DNA of 64,000 nucleotides from Odoribacter laneus YIT 12061 (GCF_000243215.1 NZ_JH594596.1:124001-188000); one strand, 5' to 3'. Shown: positions 51,583 to 61,589, counted from the stretch's first letter. Numbers and translations: made by a program. The notes: generated by a model from the sequence alone, not told the origin.

Positions 51583-52737
51583 ATGAAAAAAGGAAAAAAA
51601 TTAAGGGTTGCCGGGGGTATTATCGCTTTGGTGACTCTCTTTTTTTTATGTCTTCCCACTTATATGCGGAATGCATTGATACATTGGTATCCGGATATTT
51701 CGGATACTTATCTGTTTGATTCTCATGCTGTGACAAAGGCGGACACTTGTTGGGAATGGCCGGTTGCTCCGGATTATAATACTTATGTTTTGGATAGCAC
51801 GGACCGGGCTTTTTTGGCCGAGTGGGGAACTGTCGCTTTCTTAGTGATACAGGAAGATAGTATTTTATACGAAGCTTATTGGGAAGATTGGACGCCACAG
51901 ACCTTGTCGAATATCTTTTCAGCCACTAAAAGTATTGTCGGGATTCTGATCGGGATTGCCTATGACGAAGGCTATATCGGTAGTTTAGACGACAAGGTGG
52001 GAAAATATTTGCCGGAATTTCAGAAAGGGAAAAAAAGTAAAATTACCATACGGAATCTGTTGACAATGAGTTCGGGATTAAACTGGGATGAAGCTTATAC
52101 AGCTTTATTTTCAAAAACGACTCAGGCTTATTACGGAGATGAGATCCGGAAACTGGTGATGAGTTTGGAGGCTGTGGAGGAAGCAGGTAAAAAATATTCT
52201 TACAAAAGTGGGGATACCCAGCTTCTGTCGTTTGTCCTTGAAGCAGCTACGGGACAGACTATTAGTGCGTATGCTGAAGAGAAACTCTGGAAACCCATGC
52301 AGGCTTGCAATGACGCTCTGTGGAATTTGGACAAAAAAGGGGGAGATGAAAAGTCATACTGCTGTTTTAATTCGACAGCCAGGGATATAGCCCGTTTTGC
52401 CCGGTTGATGTTGCATAAAGGGAATTGGAACGGTAAGCAGTTAGTGTCGGAAGCATATCTGCAAGAGGCGATGTCGCCTGCAGCTTATTTGGAGAATGAA
52501 TTCGGAGATGGACCTCTCGATTATTATGGATTTCAAATCTGGATTATGCATTACCGGGGAATGCAGTTTCCTGCTTTCCGTGGCTTAGGCGGGCAATACC
52601 TATTTGCTATTCCTCAGAAAAATGCAATTGTTGTGCGTTTCGGACACAAGAGGAGTGAGTTATACGAGCGGGAAAAAACGGTGGATATGGACGGGTATTT
52701 GGATATTGCCTTTAAAATTTTAGCGAGGAATGAATAA
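51583..52737 (+). CDS. Beta-lactamase-fold serine hydrolase
   Basis: A 384-residue protein with one N-terminal membrane anchor (7-25) and a class C beta-lactamase/PBP4*-like domain. The SxxK motif is SATK (Ser113, Lys116), the second motif is YSYKSGD, and the third region is near GLGGQYLF. It is probably periplasmic, membrane bound and acts as an esterase or D-amino-acid peptidase; it need not hydrolyse antibiotics. It is likely co-transcribed with coaD. Confidence 0.88.
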   Translation: MKKGKKLRVAGGIIALVTLFFLCLPTYMRNALIHWYPDISDTYLFDSHAVTKADTCWEWPVAPDYNTYVLDSTDRAFLAEWGTVAFLVIQEDSILYEAYWEDWTPQTLSNIFSATKSIVGILIGIAYDEGYIGSLDDKVGKYLPEFQKGKKSKITIRNLLTMSSGLNWDEAYTALFSKTTQAYYGDEIRKLVMSLEAVEEAGKKYSYKSGDTQLLSFVLEAATGQTISAYAEEKLWKPMQACNDALWNLDKKGGDEKSYCCFNSTARDIARFARLMLHKGNWNGKQLVSEAYLQEAMSPAAYLENEFGDGPLDYYGFQIWIMHYRGMQFPAFRGLGGQYLFAIPQKNAIVVRFGHKRSELYEREKTVDMDGYLDIAFKILARNE

Positions 52738-53295
52738 AAATAACAGAAAGAAATTTTGTTCCTAAAATTTAATAGTAAAGTCTTCTTTAGGGAAGTGGGC
52801 AAAGATCAGAAAAATGGAACTTATGAAAAAATGTCATTCGAGTATTACACTTGCTTTTCTATATTTCCAAACTTTTTTAAAACCAAAACTTTTTCTTTTG
52901 GAGGTTTAATTCCATGTCTCCTCCAAATTTTTATTCACGAAAATCGTGATAAATCTTACTTTATTAAAGTTTTCTTTTTTCATTCTCCTTATATTTTTTT
53001 ACTTATTCTGAGCTTTTTATGCGTCCGAAGTAACAAATGTTGTGTCTCTTTTAATCACAATAAAACATCTTGCAATGATTTTTGTTCTAATCGCATTAAT
53101 GACCGGCGCTTTAGGCTTTCTCTCCTGCATTTTTCTTTTATAACCTGCTTTCAGTTGTGCAGATCCCATGACATAGCTATAATTGTAGTTCTAGTGAGGT
53201 GTACCTTCCTCTTTCTGTTGGCTAATACAGGCATTCTGGTTTCCTTTCGGATAGTGATACCGGAAGTATATTCAAACAGAGCAATCTCACAATAA
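52738..53295. other. Long AT-rich region without a recognisable intact gene
   Basis: An open frame on the + strand from 52756 to 53295 encodes 179 residues rich in Phe, Cys and Ile with no recognisable domain and phage-remnant-like codon use. I regard it as chance, helped by the low GC. The same frame continues past its TAA into the remnant described next. Confidence 0.4.
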
Positions 53296-53540
53296 CAGGC
53301 AAATTCCAAGCAATTAGAACCGATACAAGAAGGTATTACAAATTTACTCATTGATAAGGGGCATAATATTTTATCCGATGAGCAAAGAAAGTTTTCCGTT
53401 ATATAATAGGCACAACATGTAAAGAAACTTGCGAACGATGTGAGATTGATATCCCTTAATACGAAATATTTAAAGTTTTTGATAATGGAGAATATTGTAA
53501 CTATTGCCAATATATACTGAAAAAATTGGAAGATAAATAA
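53296..53540 (+). pseudogene. Decayed small cysteine-rich (zinc-ribbon-like) protein gene
   Basis: Directly after a TAA at 53293-53295, the frame reads ANSKQLEPIQEGITNLLIDK and then GHNILSDEQRKF. A frameshift follows, then YIIGTTCKETCERCEIDIP, a stop, and YEIFKVFDNGEYCNYCQYI up to the TAA at 53538-53540. The paired CxxC motifs and the hydrophilic helix look like a real small zinc-binding protein of the kind seen in Bacteroides mobile elements. With a stop before it, a frameshift and another internal stop, it is not functional. No start codon is left. Confidence 0.5.
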
Positions 53541-53678
53541 TAAGAATAGTTACTAAGATTCTTCCCGTTACTATTTAATCAGTTATTATAAATCAGACAA
53601 ACCCATTTAAGTTATTGTCATAAATAATCACCTTATATAATTATCTGTTTTTCCAATATAAAGTAAATTACTAAAAAA

Positions 53679-55073
53679 TTAAAATTCTTTTAAATTTAAC
53701 TCGTTTACTCCAATAATATCGTTCAATCTCATTTCCTCTGCACCCCATATTTCTATAGTAACAGTATATTCATTTAGGGAATTATAATCGTGAGATGCAC
53801 TTGCAGAATAGGGTTCTTCTTTCCCATCTCCCCATGCAATAGAACCAAATAAATTTCGACCTGCAATAATCGGGATATGGAAAGATTGATTGTTGTGTTT
53901 AATTTTCAAGCGGCTAGCATTTGTAGAATTTTGATTGATAGTAACTTGTTGATTAACATTAGCATGGGAAATGGTAATGGTACCTTGACGTGCTTTACTA
54001 TCTAAATTTGGTTCGATTGTAAAATTCAATATAGAGGTTTCCATTACCCGGGTATTAGGGAGGTATTTTATCCAATCCACAGAAATCAAGATTTTAAATT
54101 CTATATTAGCACTTACTTCGATTTTTAAATTTCCGCCCTTTTCAGATATAGTATATTCGTTTTGTGTAATGATTATAGCATCTTTTTGCAATTGTGTAAT
54201 AGAAACTTTTTCAGTAATTCCCCAATCTTTGGCTCTAAATTGTATTTCTGCAGTTCGGGAATTATATGATTCGTTTGCTGAAATAGATATATTATGAGTA
54301 TAGGATGAAACAGCACGACTTTTTTTCTCCGTTATCCAATCCACGTTAGGTAGTTGCATTTCATAAGGAACATTACTTTTTAATTCGATTTTGATTTCTG
54401 TTGCATCACTACTTAGGGTATAATTATTTTGGGTGAGAATTAATTCTGGAGTTATTCCACTTTGATAGATGGTGAAAGTTTCAGATGTGTCACTACTGTG
54501 AATAGTGATTTTCCCTTCTCGCTTCATGATATTGTCGTTCTTTTTTACTTCAAACTCAAGTATAGATGTTTCTAACCCTCTGGTGTCAAGAGGTGTAATC
54601 CATGTTGCAGCCTTCTCTTCAATGGTATATTCAAAATGAATATTTGCTTTAATTTCTATCAAAATCTTGCCACCTATGGCTGGTACTTCTGCTTTAGAGG
54701 AAGTAAGCATTAGAGCATCTTTTTGCTTTTGTACAATTGTAAAAGTCGTATCACAATCCCTGTTTGTTAATGTTATGGCGGAATTTCGTTCGTCGTAACT
54801 TTCATTCGCAATTACGCTAATTATAACTTCGTTTTCTCCTGCTTCGCCTTGAAGTGGCGAAACTTTACACCATGGTTGATCGGTAATAACGGACCATTGT
54901 GAAGAAGAAGTAAATCGAATCCTTTGTGATTCTTCGTTCGCTCCAAATGTCTGTAGGCCATTTTTTAGGGTAAGTTCCGGTTTAGAGATATTTATACTTT
55001 TTGTACAGGCTATAAACAATAGGGTTACCCATACAATTATAAATATATATTGTTTATTCATCATGGTCGCCAT
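53679..55073 (-). CDS. BACON-repeat lipoprotein next to the C10 protease
   Basis: A 464-residue lipoprotein (lipobox FIAC) with four BACON-like beta-sandwich repeats (SSQWSVITDQPWCKVSP; FEYTIEEKAATWITP; VPYEMQLPNVDWITE; EFKILISVDWIKYLP). It ends in a short domain containing AGRNLFGSIAWGDGKEEPYS. Starts at 55073, 55064 and 55061 are all possible. It begins 12 bases after the protease stop on the same strand, so the two are one operon. It may help anchor, target or inhibit the protease; this is inference. Confidence 0.8.
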   Translation of the reverse strand: MATMMNKQYIFIIVWVTLLFIACTKSINISKPELTLKNGLQTFGANEESQRIRFTSSSQWSVITDQPWCKVSPLQGEAGENEVIISVIANESYDERNSAITLTNRDCDTTFTIVQKQKDALMLTSSKAEVPAIGGKILIEIKANIHFEYTIEEKAATWITPLDTRGLETSILEFEVKKNDNIMKREGKITIHSSDTSETFTIYQSGITPELILTQNNYTLSSDATEIKIELKSNVPYEMQLPNVDWITEKKSRAVSSYTHNISISANESYNSRTAEIQFRAKDWGITEKVSITQLQKDAIIITQNEYTISEKGGNLKIEVSANIEFKILISVDWIKYLPNTRVMETSILNFTIEPNLDSKARQGTITISHANVNQQVTINQNSTNASRLKIKHNNQSFHIPIIAGRNLFGSIAWGDGKEEPYSASASHDYNSLNEYTVTIEIWGAEEMRLNDIIGVNELNLKEF

Positions 55074-55085
55074 GTCTTAATTATT

Positions 55086-56870
55086 TTACTTTAATGAATT
55101 ATTGCTTATAAGAAATTGCAATTCTTTATATTCTCTTTCTTTCTGCAATTTTATAATATAAGAACCTGTTTGTAGGGATTTTGTATCGATTTGAATTTCA
55201 TTATTTTGAATTTTGCAGAATTTAGTAACATCCATATTGTTATCTGCATTAAAAAGTTGAAAATTAACACCGTCTTTTATTTGAAGTGTAAATATTTTTG
55301 TTTGTTTATTGAAAATTATAGATGTGCTTTCTTCAATGGTGACGTCATCATTTATTAAAACCAATTCCCATGAGGTATTCTCTTCCTCATTGCCTTTAAT
55401 CAAGGTCCAATCAGGTGTCTTTTTACTTTTATAAAAAGCTCGTATCCGATCTCCTCCTTGAATAGGGACTGTTATTGTGACCTGTTTTGTTTTATTTTTA
55501 AGATTGAGATATACAAGTGGAGATAAATTTTCAACAGGATAGGTAACTAACTGGAGTTTTATTTCTCCTAATTTATTAGTCAAAGCCCATGTGATAGTTC
55601 CAGTAAATTTATCAGATCCAAAATTCCTGATATGTTGTCCTGTTAAATCGAACGGTTTGTTTGTATGTATGAAAGGTGCCGAAGTAAAAAAGCCAGCAAG
55701 TTCTGTATCCTTATTCGAAAATCTCAATATTTCCTGATAAGGATTACCTTCATCTTTTTTCAAGCCAATAATTGCCCACTGATTAGCGTTATAATAATTC
55801 TCTTCATTATAACCTAAGGCAGAAAGAGTATAATATCCGTTATGATTACCACTGTGTCCCCAATTTACATGAAAGTAATTGTCAGTTGTATATCCATCGA
55901 GTATAAAAGCATGTCCTCCTTTATCCTTAGCTCCTCTATAAATAATTGGCCGTTTTTCTTTTAATTCTTTTTTCAATAATGAATACCAGTCATCGGTTGT
56001 ATAAACTGCACGTTTTAGAAAACAAGCACTTTTATCATATTTCATATAGGTTACTAAGGCAGAAAGTACATTACTAAGAGAAGCTGCAGTTGCTGTACCA
56101 TCAAGGCCATAATCTGCTTGAAGCATCATTCCACAATCGAACATTAAAGTTGCAACTGCAGATGCCTCTTTATCTGTATATTCACCATTATACGATAATG
56201 GCATATTAGACCAATCATAAGCATGTCCCAATTCGCGGTCAGGTAAGGTTATTTGGAGTGTTTCTGTTGTATATCCTGGAATTGTGCCGCTCCCATAGTC
56301 AGGCCATTGATGAAATCTCATTACAATAGCAACAGCAGTTATAACGCATCCTGTTGCAAGTTTTTTACCGTTTCTTTCAGGACAATCATTATTATATGGT
56401 GCAAATTGATTCCATTTTGCCGTTTCTAATTCTTCTTCTATATTTCCTGCTCGTATGGTTGACCACGCTTGTCTAATATTAGCATCATAAGTAGGGTTCT
56501 GTCGAACTTTATTAATTTCTTTGTGTAGCATTTCAAGCCAATCCATTAAATTGGGGGGGATATTAGTTGGATCGAAATTGTTCACGAATGAATAACCTAA
56601 AATTGGGAGAGCAGCGTCGTCACCTGCAACAATAACAAAACCTTTTCCTCCGACATTGTTAAATATATAATATGACGGTGACTCCACTCCTTCGCGAGTA
56701 TAAATACTTTTCCCATTCCAAATCAGCTGTAAATCTATAGTAGCTGTATGTGAGCGTTTTGTTTGAAAAAAACTATTCGCTATAGCATAGGCCTGTTCAA
56801 CAGAGATGTTTTTGGCAAATAAAATCTCTAGCGAAAAAATTAAAATTAATAATAATAGATATTTTTTCAT
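55086..56870 (-). CDS. C10-family cysteine protease (streptopain-like)
   Basis: A 594-residue secreted protease from the ATG at 56870 (a GTG at 56873 also opens the frame). Signal peptide 1-19 is followed by a Spi-like pro-domain (SVEQAYAIANSFF, 23-110). The C10 peptidase domain has Cys175 in LATGCVITAVA and His320 in GGHAFILDGY, with HVNWGHSG after it. The last 50 residues (GSYIIKLQ and following) resemble a type IX secretion C-terminal signal, but weakly. The family includes interpain and Bacteroides Bfp enzymes that act on host proteins. It is co-transcribed with the BACON lipoprotein. Confidence 0.92.
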   Translation of the reverse strand: MKKYLLLLILIFSLEILFAKNISVEQAYAIANSFFQTKRSHTATIDLQLIWNGKSIYTREGVESPSYYIFNNVGGKGFVIVAGDDAALPILGYSFVNNFDPTNIPPNLMDWLEMLHKEINKVRQNPTYDANIRQAWSTIRAGNIEEELETAKWNQFAPYNNDCPERNGKKLATGCVITAVAIVMRFHQWPDYGSGTIPGYTTETLQITLPDRELGHAYDWSNMPLSYNGEYTDKEASAVATLMFDCGMMLQADYGLDGTATAASLSNVLSALVTYMKYDKSACFLKRAVYTTDDWYSLLKKELKEKRPIIYRGAKDKGGHAFILDGYTTDNYFHVNWGHSGNHNGYYTLSALGYNEENYYNANQWAIIGLKKDEGNPYQEILRFSNKDTELAGFFTSAPFIHTNKPFDLTGQHIRNFGSDKFTGTITWALTNKLGEIKLQLVTYPVENLSPLVYLNLKNKTKQVTITVPIQGGDRIRAFYKSKKTPDWTLIKGNEEENTSWELVLINDDVTIEESTSIIFNKQTKIFTLQIKDGVNFQLFNADNNMDVTKFCKIQNNEIQIDTKSLQTGSYIIKLQKEREYKELQFLISNNSLK

Positions 56871-57180
56871 CACAATTTATTATTTTCCAAAATAAGATAT
56901 ATTGTGAACAAAAATAATAATAAAAATTAATTTGTTAAAGAAAGTATATAATTAATCAAAATGAAAAAAAGTAAATTGAAGTCTCAATACTAACGATACT
57001 CTCTGACAATATTCCATAGTATTGAGATAATGGTTATATGCTTAGAGGATGTTAATATTCGATTAGAGTATTGGTGTATAGTAGGGTGCAGAATATTGCC
57101 TACTGCTCTAAATAATTACAAACTAAAATAGGCAGTGAATCCTACCTTGATGAATTATTACAGTAAATTGTATCATAAAT
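56871..57180. other. AT-rich region upstream of the C10 protease
   Basis: TATTTTTG on the - strand (56909-56916) is a candidate -7 box for the protease operon. An 11-bp perfect inverted repeat (56982-56992 with 57017-57027, TCTCAATACTA / TAGTATTGAGA) lies further upstream and may be an operator. No ORF was found. Confidence 0.45.
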
Positions 57181-57214
57181 AAAAACCACCACATGCTAAA
57201 CAGCATATGGTGGT
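57181..57214 (-). terminator. Rho-independent terminator of glyA
   Basis: ACCACCACATGCT (57185-57197) pairs with AGCATATGGTGGT (57202-57214) with one mismatch and a four-base loop; on the - strand it is followed by TTTTTATTT. Confidence 0.85.
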
Positions 57215-57281
57215 ATGAGAGGTTGAAAAATGAAATAGGAGGAAAAACTGTTTTATTTTCCTCCTACTCGATTGATTATTT

Positions 57282-58562
57282 TTACCAGGCAAACATGGGT
57301 CTGGGTTTCATCATTGCGTTGACTTCTTTCTTTACCTGTGCGATGACGTTTTCATCGTCTATATTGGAAAGAATACGATCGATCATATCTACAATCACCG
57401 GCATATCTGCTTCTTTCAGTCCGCGGGTGGTGATAGCGGGAGTTCCTACGCGCAAACCGGAAGTAGAGAACGGCGTACGGGTATCGAAAGGTACCATATT
57501 TTTATTAATAGTGATATCGGCACGTACCAGTGTGTTTTCTGCTTTTTTACCTGTCAGGTCAGGGAATTTGGTACGTAAGTCAATCAGCATACAGTGGTTG
57601 TCGGTACCTCCGGATACGACTTTGTATCCTTTGTCCATAAAGGCTTTTGCCATTGCTTTGGCATTTTTTTGCATTTGGACAGCGTATTCGGTATAAGAGT
57701 CGGATAAGGCTTCTTCAAAAGCAACTGCTTTTGCTGCAATAACGTGTTCCAGCGGTCCTCCTTGTTGGCCCGGGAAAACGGCAAAGTTGATCACCTGCGA
57801 CATCATTTTTATTTCGCCCTTCGGTGTTTTCAATCCCCAGGGATTCGGGAAATCTTTCGGTAATAAAATCATACCTCCACGCGGTCCGCGTAAAGTTTTG
57901 TGAGTGGTCGTGGTTACGATATGGCAGTATTCAAAAGGATTGTTTAATAAGCCTTTTGCAATTAAACCTGCCGGGTGTGACATATCGCACATCAGCATGG
58001 CCCCCACTTTGTCGGCAATTTCGCGCATCCGTTTATAATCCCAGTCGCGTGAGTAAGCGGAAGCACCGCACACGATCATTTTCGGATGGTGTTCCAATGC
58101 CAGTTTTTCCATTTCGTCGTAGTCTACCAGACCCGTATCTTCTTTTACGTGGTAAGGGATAGGGTTGTAATTAATACCTGAAAGATTTACGGGTGAGCCA
58201 TGGGAAAGGTGTCCTCCATGAGCTAAATCCAAACCCAGGAAAGTATCTCCCGGTTTCATACAGGCAAAGAAAACGGCAGCATTTGCCTGAGCTCCGGAAT
58301 GGGGCTGTACGTTGGCAAATTCGGCTCCGAACAATTTACAAGCCCGGTCTATCGCTAATTGTTCTGTCTGGTCGACAATCTGGCAACCTCCGTAATAACG
58401 GGCTCCCGGATAACCTTCCGCATATTTATTCGTAAGACAGGAACCCATAGCCTGCATTACTTCTTCGCTCACAAAATTTTCAGAGGCAATCAATTCTATG
58501 CCTTCTTGTTGACGCTGACATTCTTTTTCAATTAAATCGAATATTACTATATCTCTTTTCAT
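57282..58562 (-). CDS. glyA: Serine hydroxymethyltransferase
   Basis: A PLP-dependent enzyme interconverting serine and glycine with tetrahydrofolate, the main source of one-carbon units. The 426 residues contain the early [39 protein letters not shown], and the PLP-lysine motif [15 protein letters not shown]. It is monocistronic, with an ideal promoter (58592-58623) and a terminator (57181-57214). Confidence 0.98.
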   Translation of the reverse strand: MKRDIVIFDLIEKECQRQQEGIELIASENFVSEEVMQAMGSCLTNKYAEGYPGARYYGGCQIVDQTEQLAIDRACKLFGAEFANVQPHSGAQANAAVFFACMKPGDTFLGLDLAHGGHLSHGSPVNLSGINYNPIPYHVKEDTGLVDYDEMEKLALEHHPKMIVCGASAYSRDWDYKRMREIADKVGAMLMCDMSHPAGLIAKGLLNNPFEYCHIVTTTTHKTLRGPRGGMILLPKDFPNPWGLKTPKGEIKMMSQVINFAVFPGQQGGPLEHVIAAKAVAFEEALSDSYTEYAVQMQKNAKAMAKAFMDKGYKVVSGGTDNHCMLIDLRTKFPDLTGKKAENTLVRADITINKNMVPFDTRTPFSTSGLRVGTPAITTRGLKEADMPVIVDMIDRILSNIDDENVIAQVKKEVNAMMKPRPMFAW

Positions 58563-58591
58563 GACTCTATTGGTTTATAGAAAATTTTCTT

Positions 58592-58623
58592 CAAATTTAG
58601 AGGATTCCTTTGGACTTAACAAA
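58592..58623 (-). promoter_or_regulatory. Promoter of glyA
   Basis: On the - strand TTTG (58620-58623), 20 bases, TAAATTTG (58592-58599): an exact match to the Bacteroidetes consensus, 30 bases before the start codon. Confidence 0.8.
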
Positions 58624-58803
58624 TTTTTCGACATTATTCTGAAAACGATTGAATTTTAGAGAATAAGCTAAAGAGGGCAGTGTAAACTTGAATTTTAATC
58701 CTGATAATTTCAACAGCAGAAAGCCGGGAAAAGAAATGGGATGGGAAAAGGCGTTCTTTTTTTTGTTTTTATTATTTTTGTAAGATACTAAAATGAAATA
58801 ACT

Positions 58804-59307
58804 ATGGAAAATCCTTTTGAAGAAAAACAAATGAAACGGCCGACATTTCTGACCGTATTGTGTATCCTTACTTTTATTGGGAGCGGATGGGGCATATTGT
58901 CCGAACTCTTTTCTCTGATAACTGCCGGTATGATGAATCAGAGTGTACAGATGGAACAGTATTCGCAAGCGATGGATCAGTTGGCGGATTCTGGAGTCTC
59001 TTCTTCTTTTCTTTCAGGTTTATTGAGTTCTTCTCAAGAAGTGATTCAGGCTAGTATGATGTATCGAACGCAAATTGCCGTTTGTGGTTTGATTCTAAGC
59101 GTGATCAGCTTAATCGGAGCAGTCCTGATGTTTCGGTTGAAGCGTATCGGCTTTTATTTTTATACCGCTGCTCAGGTATTGATGCTGGGCATTACTCCGA
59201 TTTTTATCGGTTTTTCCTTAATTACTATTACAAGTTTGATTTTCTCTGCCATTTTTGCACTTCTTTTTATCATTCTCTATGCCGTAAATTTAAAATATAT
59301 GAAATAG
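58804..59307 (+). CDS. Four-helix membrane protein of unknown function
   Basis: A 167-residue protein with about four hydrophobic segments (20-42, 88-110, 114-132, 136-160) and a soluble stretch between the first and second (VQMEQYSQAMDQLADSGVSS). I recognise no characterised domain. TATTTTTG at 58773-58780 is a plausible -7 box 24 bases upstream. A strong terminator follows at 59359-59395. Confidence 0.78.
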   Translation: MENPFEEKQMKRPTFLTVLCILTFIGSGWGILSELFSLITAGMMNQSVQMEQYSQAMDQLADSGVSSSFLSGLLSSSQEVIQASMMYRTQIAVCGLILSVISLIGAVLMFRLKRIGFYFYTAAQVLMLGITPIFIGFSLITITSLIFSAIFALLFIILYAVNLKYMK

Positions 59308-59358
59308 GTGTAAAGAATGCAGAAAATGTAAATTGCAGTTTCTTTTTCAAGAAAAACG

Positions 59359-59395
59359 AAAGCCGGCCGAAAAGGTATTTTCCGGTCGGCTTTTT
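59359..59395 (+). terminator. Rho-independent terminator after the membrane protein gene
   Basis: AAAGCCGGCC (59359-59368) and GGTCGGCTTT (59384-59393) form the main stem, with the A/T tract closing around GGTA, followed by TTTTT. One bulged G is present. Confidence 0.75.
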
Positions 59396-59457
59396 GGATA
59401 ATTTCTATTACTTTTATTCTCCTTACTGTAAGAGTAAAAGAGGGGTTTGGTCCCCTC

Positions 59458-60585
59458 CTATTTCATCCACACATTCAGTATCTCTCCGATATAGAGTTTA
59501 TGTATGGGTTTATTTTTCCATTCTGCTTTGACTTCCGGATTATAAATGGTGTCCGGGTTAAGAACAGGAATGGCTAATGTCCGGCATTCGATGATCAACC
59601 AAGCTTCTTTAAAAGCCTGTGTTCCGGATGGAAGACTGAAAGGATGAAGCCGGGTTGCCTTTATTTTTTCAAGGGAAGTACCGGAATTTTTGTTACAATA
59701 TTCGAGGGCCTCTTTGAAATTTTCAGAATAAAAAGAAAGTGTATAAGTGTTATTTTCTTCCAACAAAGGAGCAATGTCTGCCTGCGGATAAATAAAAGAA
59801 AAGGCTACCGGTAAACTGTATGCATAGCCTAAGCCGCCCCAACTGGCCGTAGCCATATTGAAGAAAGTTCGGTCTCCGACAGTGATCAGCATCCAGTCTT
59901 CAGAAAGCATTTGTATAATATTTCCGGGGATTTGTTTCGGATCAATTTGTTTATAGTTTTCCACAGTCTTATTACCGGAAGGTGTCGAAGTAGTTTTGCT
60001 TTTATGAGGCTTGTCAATGGGTACATTCAATATTTCTGCTGTTTCGAAGAATATTTTATCTACCATATCGATAGTGCTGATACGGAATCTGCTCGGAAGG
60101 CGGAGTAAATTGTCCTTATTTTTATTGAGCGCATATTCATCGGATATCCAGGTTTCAGCGGTATGTTTTTCCGGTTGGTCGGAGGAAGATACCTGATGAT
60201 AATAAGTAATATGGGAAATTTGAATTTTACATTGTCCTTCTGTACAAGTAAGGATAAGATGATAGTTAATCAAGGCTTTGTTAAGCAAAATACTTTCGGG
60301 ATTCAGAATCAGATATTCTGCTCCGAAACAGGCAATTTCTCCTTTTTCTTTGTTTGCATTTAAAACTTTGCAATTTGTCTGGCCGTTCGGTTGAAAGTAC
60401 TTATTTGCCCATTCCAGCATACTATCGAATATCTTGTCCTGGGACATATTGGGTATATTTAACGTCTGGGAAAAAACGACTTTTCCGTCTACTTCCGGTA
60501 CTGCACCGGCTAAATATTTACTGTCTACTTCCTGGGAAAAAAGAGAGAGAGGCAATAACAATAATAATAATAAAAGTCTTTTCAT
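59458..60585 (-). CDS. DUF4468 exported protein
   Basis: A 375-residue protein from the ATG at 60585; upstream TTG/GTG codons also open the frame. The signal peptide (LLLLLLLLPLSLFSQ) is very leucine rich. Residues 20-140 match DUF4468 (VDGKVVFSQTL, ANKYFQPNG, YHLILTCTEGQCKIQIS), a TBP-like fold typical of secreted Bacteroidetes proteins. Residues 200-375 form a second domain without a recognised family (GNIIQMLSEDWMLITVG, FNMATASWGGLGYA). A -7 box (TATCTTTG on the - strand, 60611-60618) lies 25 bases upstream. Confidence 0.82.
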   Translation of the reverse strand: MKRLLLLLLLLPLSLFSQEVDSKYLAGAVPEVDGKVVFSQTLNIPNMSQDKIFDSMLEWANKYFQPNGQTNCKVLNANKEKGEIACFGAEYLILNPESILLNKALINYHLILTCTEGQCKIQISHITYYHQVSSSDQPEKHTAETWISDEYALNKNKDNLLRLPSRFRISTIDMVDKIFFETAEILNVPIDKPHKSKTTSTPSGNKTVENYKQIDPKQIPGNIIQMLSEDWMLITVGDRTFFNMATASWGGLGYAYSLPVAFSFIYPQADIAPLLEENNTYTLSFYSENFKEALEYCNKNSGTSLEKIKATRLHPFSLPSGTQAFKEAWLIIECRTLAIPVLNPDTIYNPEVKAEWKNKPIHKLYIGEILNVWMK

Positions 60586-60610
60586 AGCATACACCAATTT
60601 ACAATTTCAA

Positions 60611-60618
60611 CAAAGATA
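60611..60618 (-). promoter_or_regulatory. -7 box for the DUF4468 gene
   Basis: TATCTTTG on the - strand fits TAnnTTTG and is placed 25 bases before the ATG at 60585. No good -33 box was found. Confidence 0.45.
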
Positions 60619-60734
60619 ATAGGAATAGCTAAATGTATTTCCTTTTAGCGGAGTAAATTATAAAATTAAATATTTTTAATATTTAATTTTGCTATCCGTT
60701 CCGATAAATTTTTATCGAGGCATACTACTGCTGG

Positions 60735-61589
60735 TTATTTAGGGGTATGAGAGAAGGGATCTAGAGGCATTTGGACGATGCGGCTGTCTTCTGTATAGCA
60801 GGTAAATATACCGAGAGCCCCTGATAAATTCCCGTTTAAGGGGAAGGGAGTGGAAATGCTGCCTTGATTAGCGGCGTTGGCCCGGTTCAATGACACTTGA
60901 TAATCGTAATTTGCTTTTGTAATGTGTTTCAGGTTGATTATTATTTTTTCTATCGATTCATGTGGGGTGAAAGAAAGAGTTTTTTCTGTCTGTTCGTAAG
61001 GGATGTGGGGAAGATTTTCCAGTAAACAAGTACTTCGCTCCAGTAAAAGTTCTTTACTATAAGTTTCCACAGTATAAATATAGTAATTTTGAGTCGGGTC
61101 GGGGGAGGTATAGAACCGGATGGTCACTTCTTGCTCTTTTATTTCGTATGTTTGAATTTTTACTTCGTCCGGTACACTGGTTTGGGCCGTAATAGTTTTG
61201 TTTTCAGGGGTAAGAATCGACAGGTAAAGCGTATCCGATTCCGTTCGGTTTAGTTTACGGTTGGCGGCGTAATTATATACAAAACCGCTTTGAGGGGAAA
61301 TATAATAAACAGGATAGAGGCGGAATAATTCGCCTGCCTGGATGTGAATTTGCAAATCGGATGAAAGCGTAAGTTTCAATTCTTGGGAGATGGGAAGTAC
61401 TTGAGAGGCCGTAAGTAAAAATATCTCGTTGGGTTGGCAGTAGCATTCGATAAAATAGCCGGGTGTTTCTCCTACAGCGCGTATCGGAAGGTTGTCTTCC
61501 GGCATACAGGAAAAGCACAACAAGCTTATTCCCCCCAAGAAAGAGAGAAATTTTCGCTTTATTGTTCCGATTTTTTTTATTTCCGGCAT
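60735..61589 (-). CDS. DUF4249 outer-membrane lipoprotein
   Basis: A 284-residue lipoprotein (lipobox FSCM, Cys28) of the DUF4249 type that is regularly encoded just after a TonB-dependent receptor lacking SusD. It begins six bases after the end of the receptor gene on the same strand. The beta-rich body carries LTPENKTITAQTSVPDEV and YYIYTVETYSKELLLERS. It probably works with the receptor as its surface-exposed partner; the ligand is unknown. Confidence 0.82.
   Translation of the reverse strand: MPEIKKIGTIKRKFLSFLGGISLLCFSCMPEDNLPIRAVGETPGYFIECYCQPNEIFLLTASQVLPISQELKLTLSSDLQIHIQAGELFRLYPVYYISPQSGFVYNYAANRKLNRTESDTLYLSILTPENKTITAQTSVPDEVKIQTYEIKEQEVTIRFYTSPDPTQNYYIYTVETYSKELLLERSTCLLENLPHIPYEQTEKTLSFTPHESIEKIIINLKHITKANYDYQVSLNRANAANQGSISTPFPLNGNLSGALGIFTCYTEDSRIVQMPLDPFSHTPK

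Noticed and set aside
52756-53295. A 179-residue open frame in the gene desert
   Set aside because: Low-complexity Phe/Cys/Ile-rich translation, no domain or convincing start signal; taken as chance in AT-rich DNA.
53151-53510. A 119-residue open frame on the - strand
   Set aside because: It is antisense to the more protein-like CxxC remnant on the + strand and has no recognisable feature.
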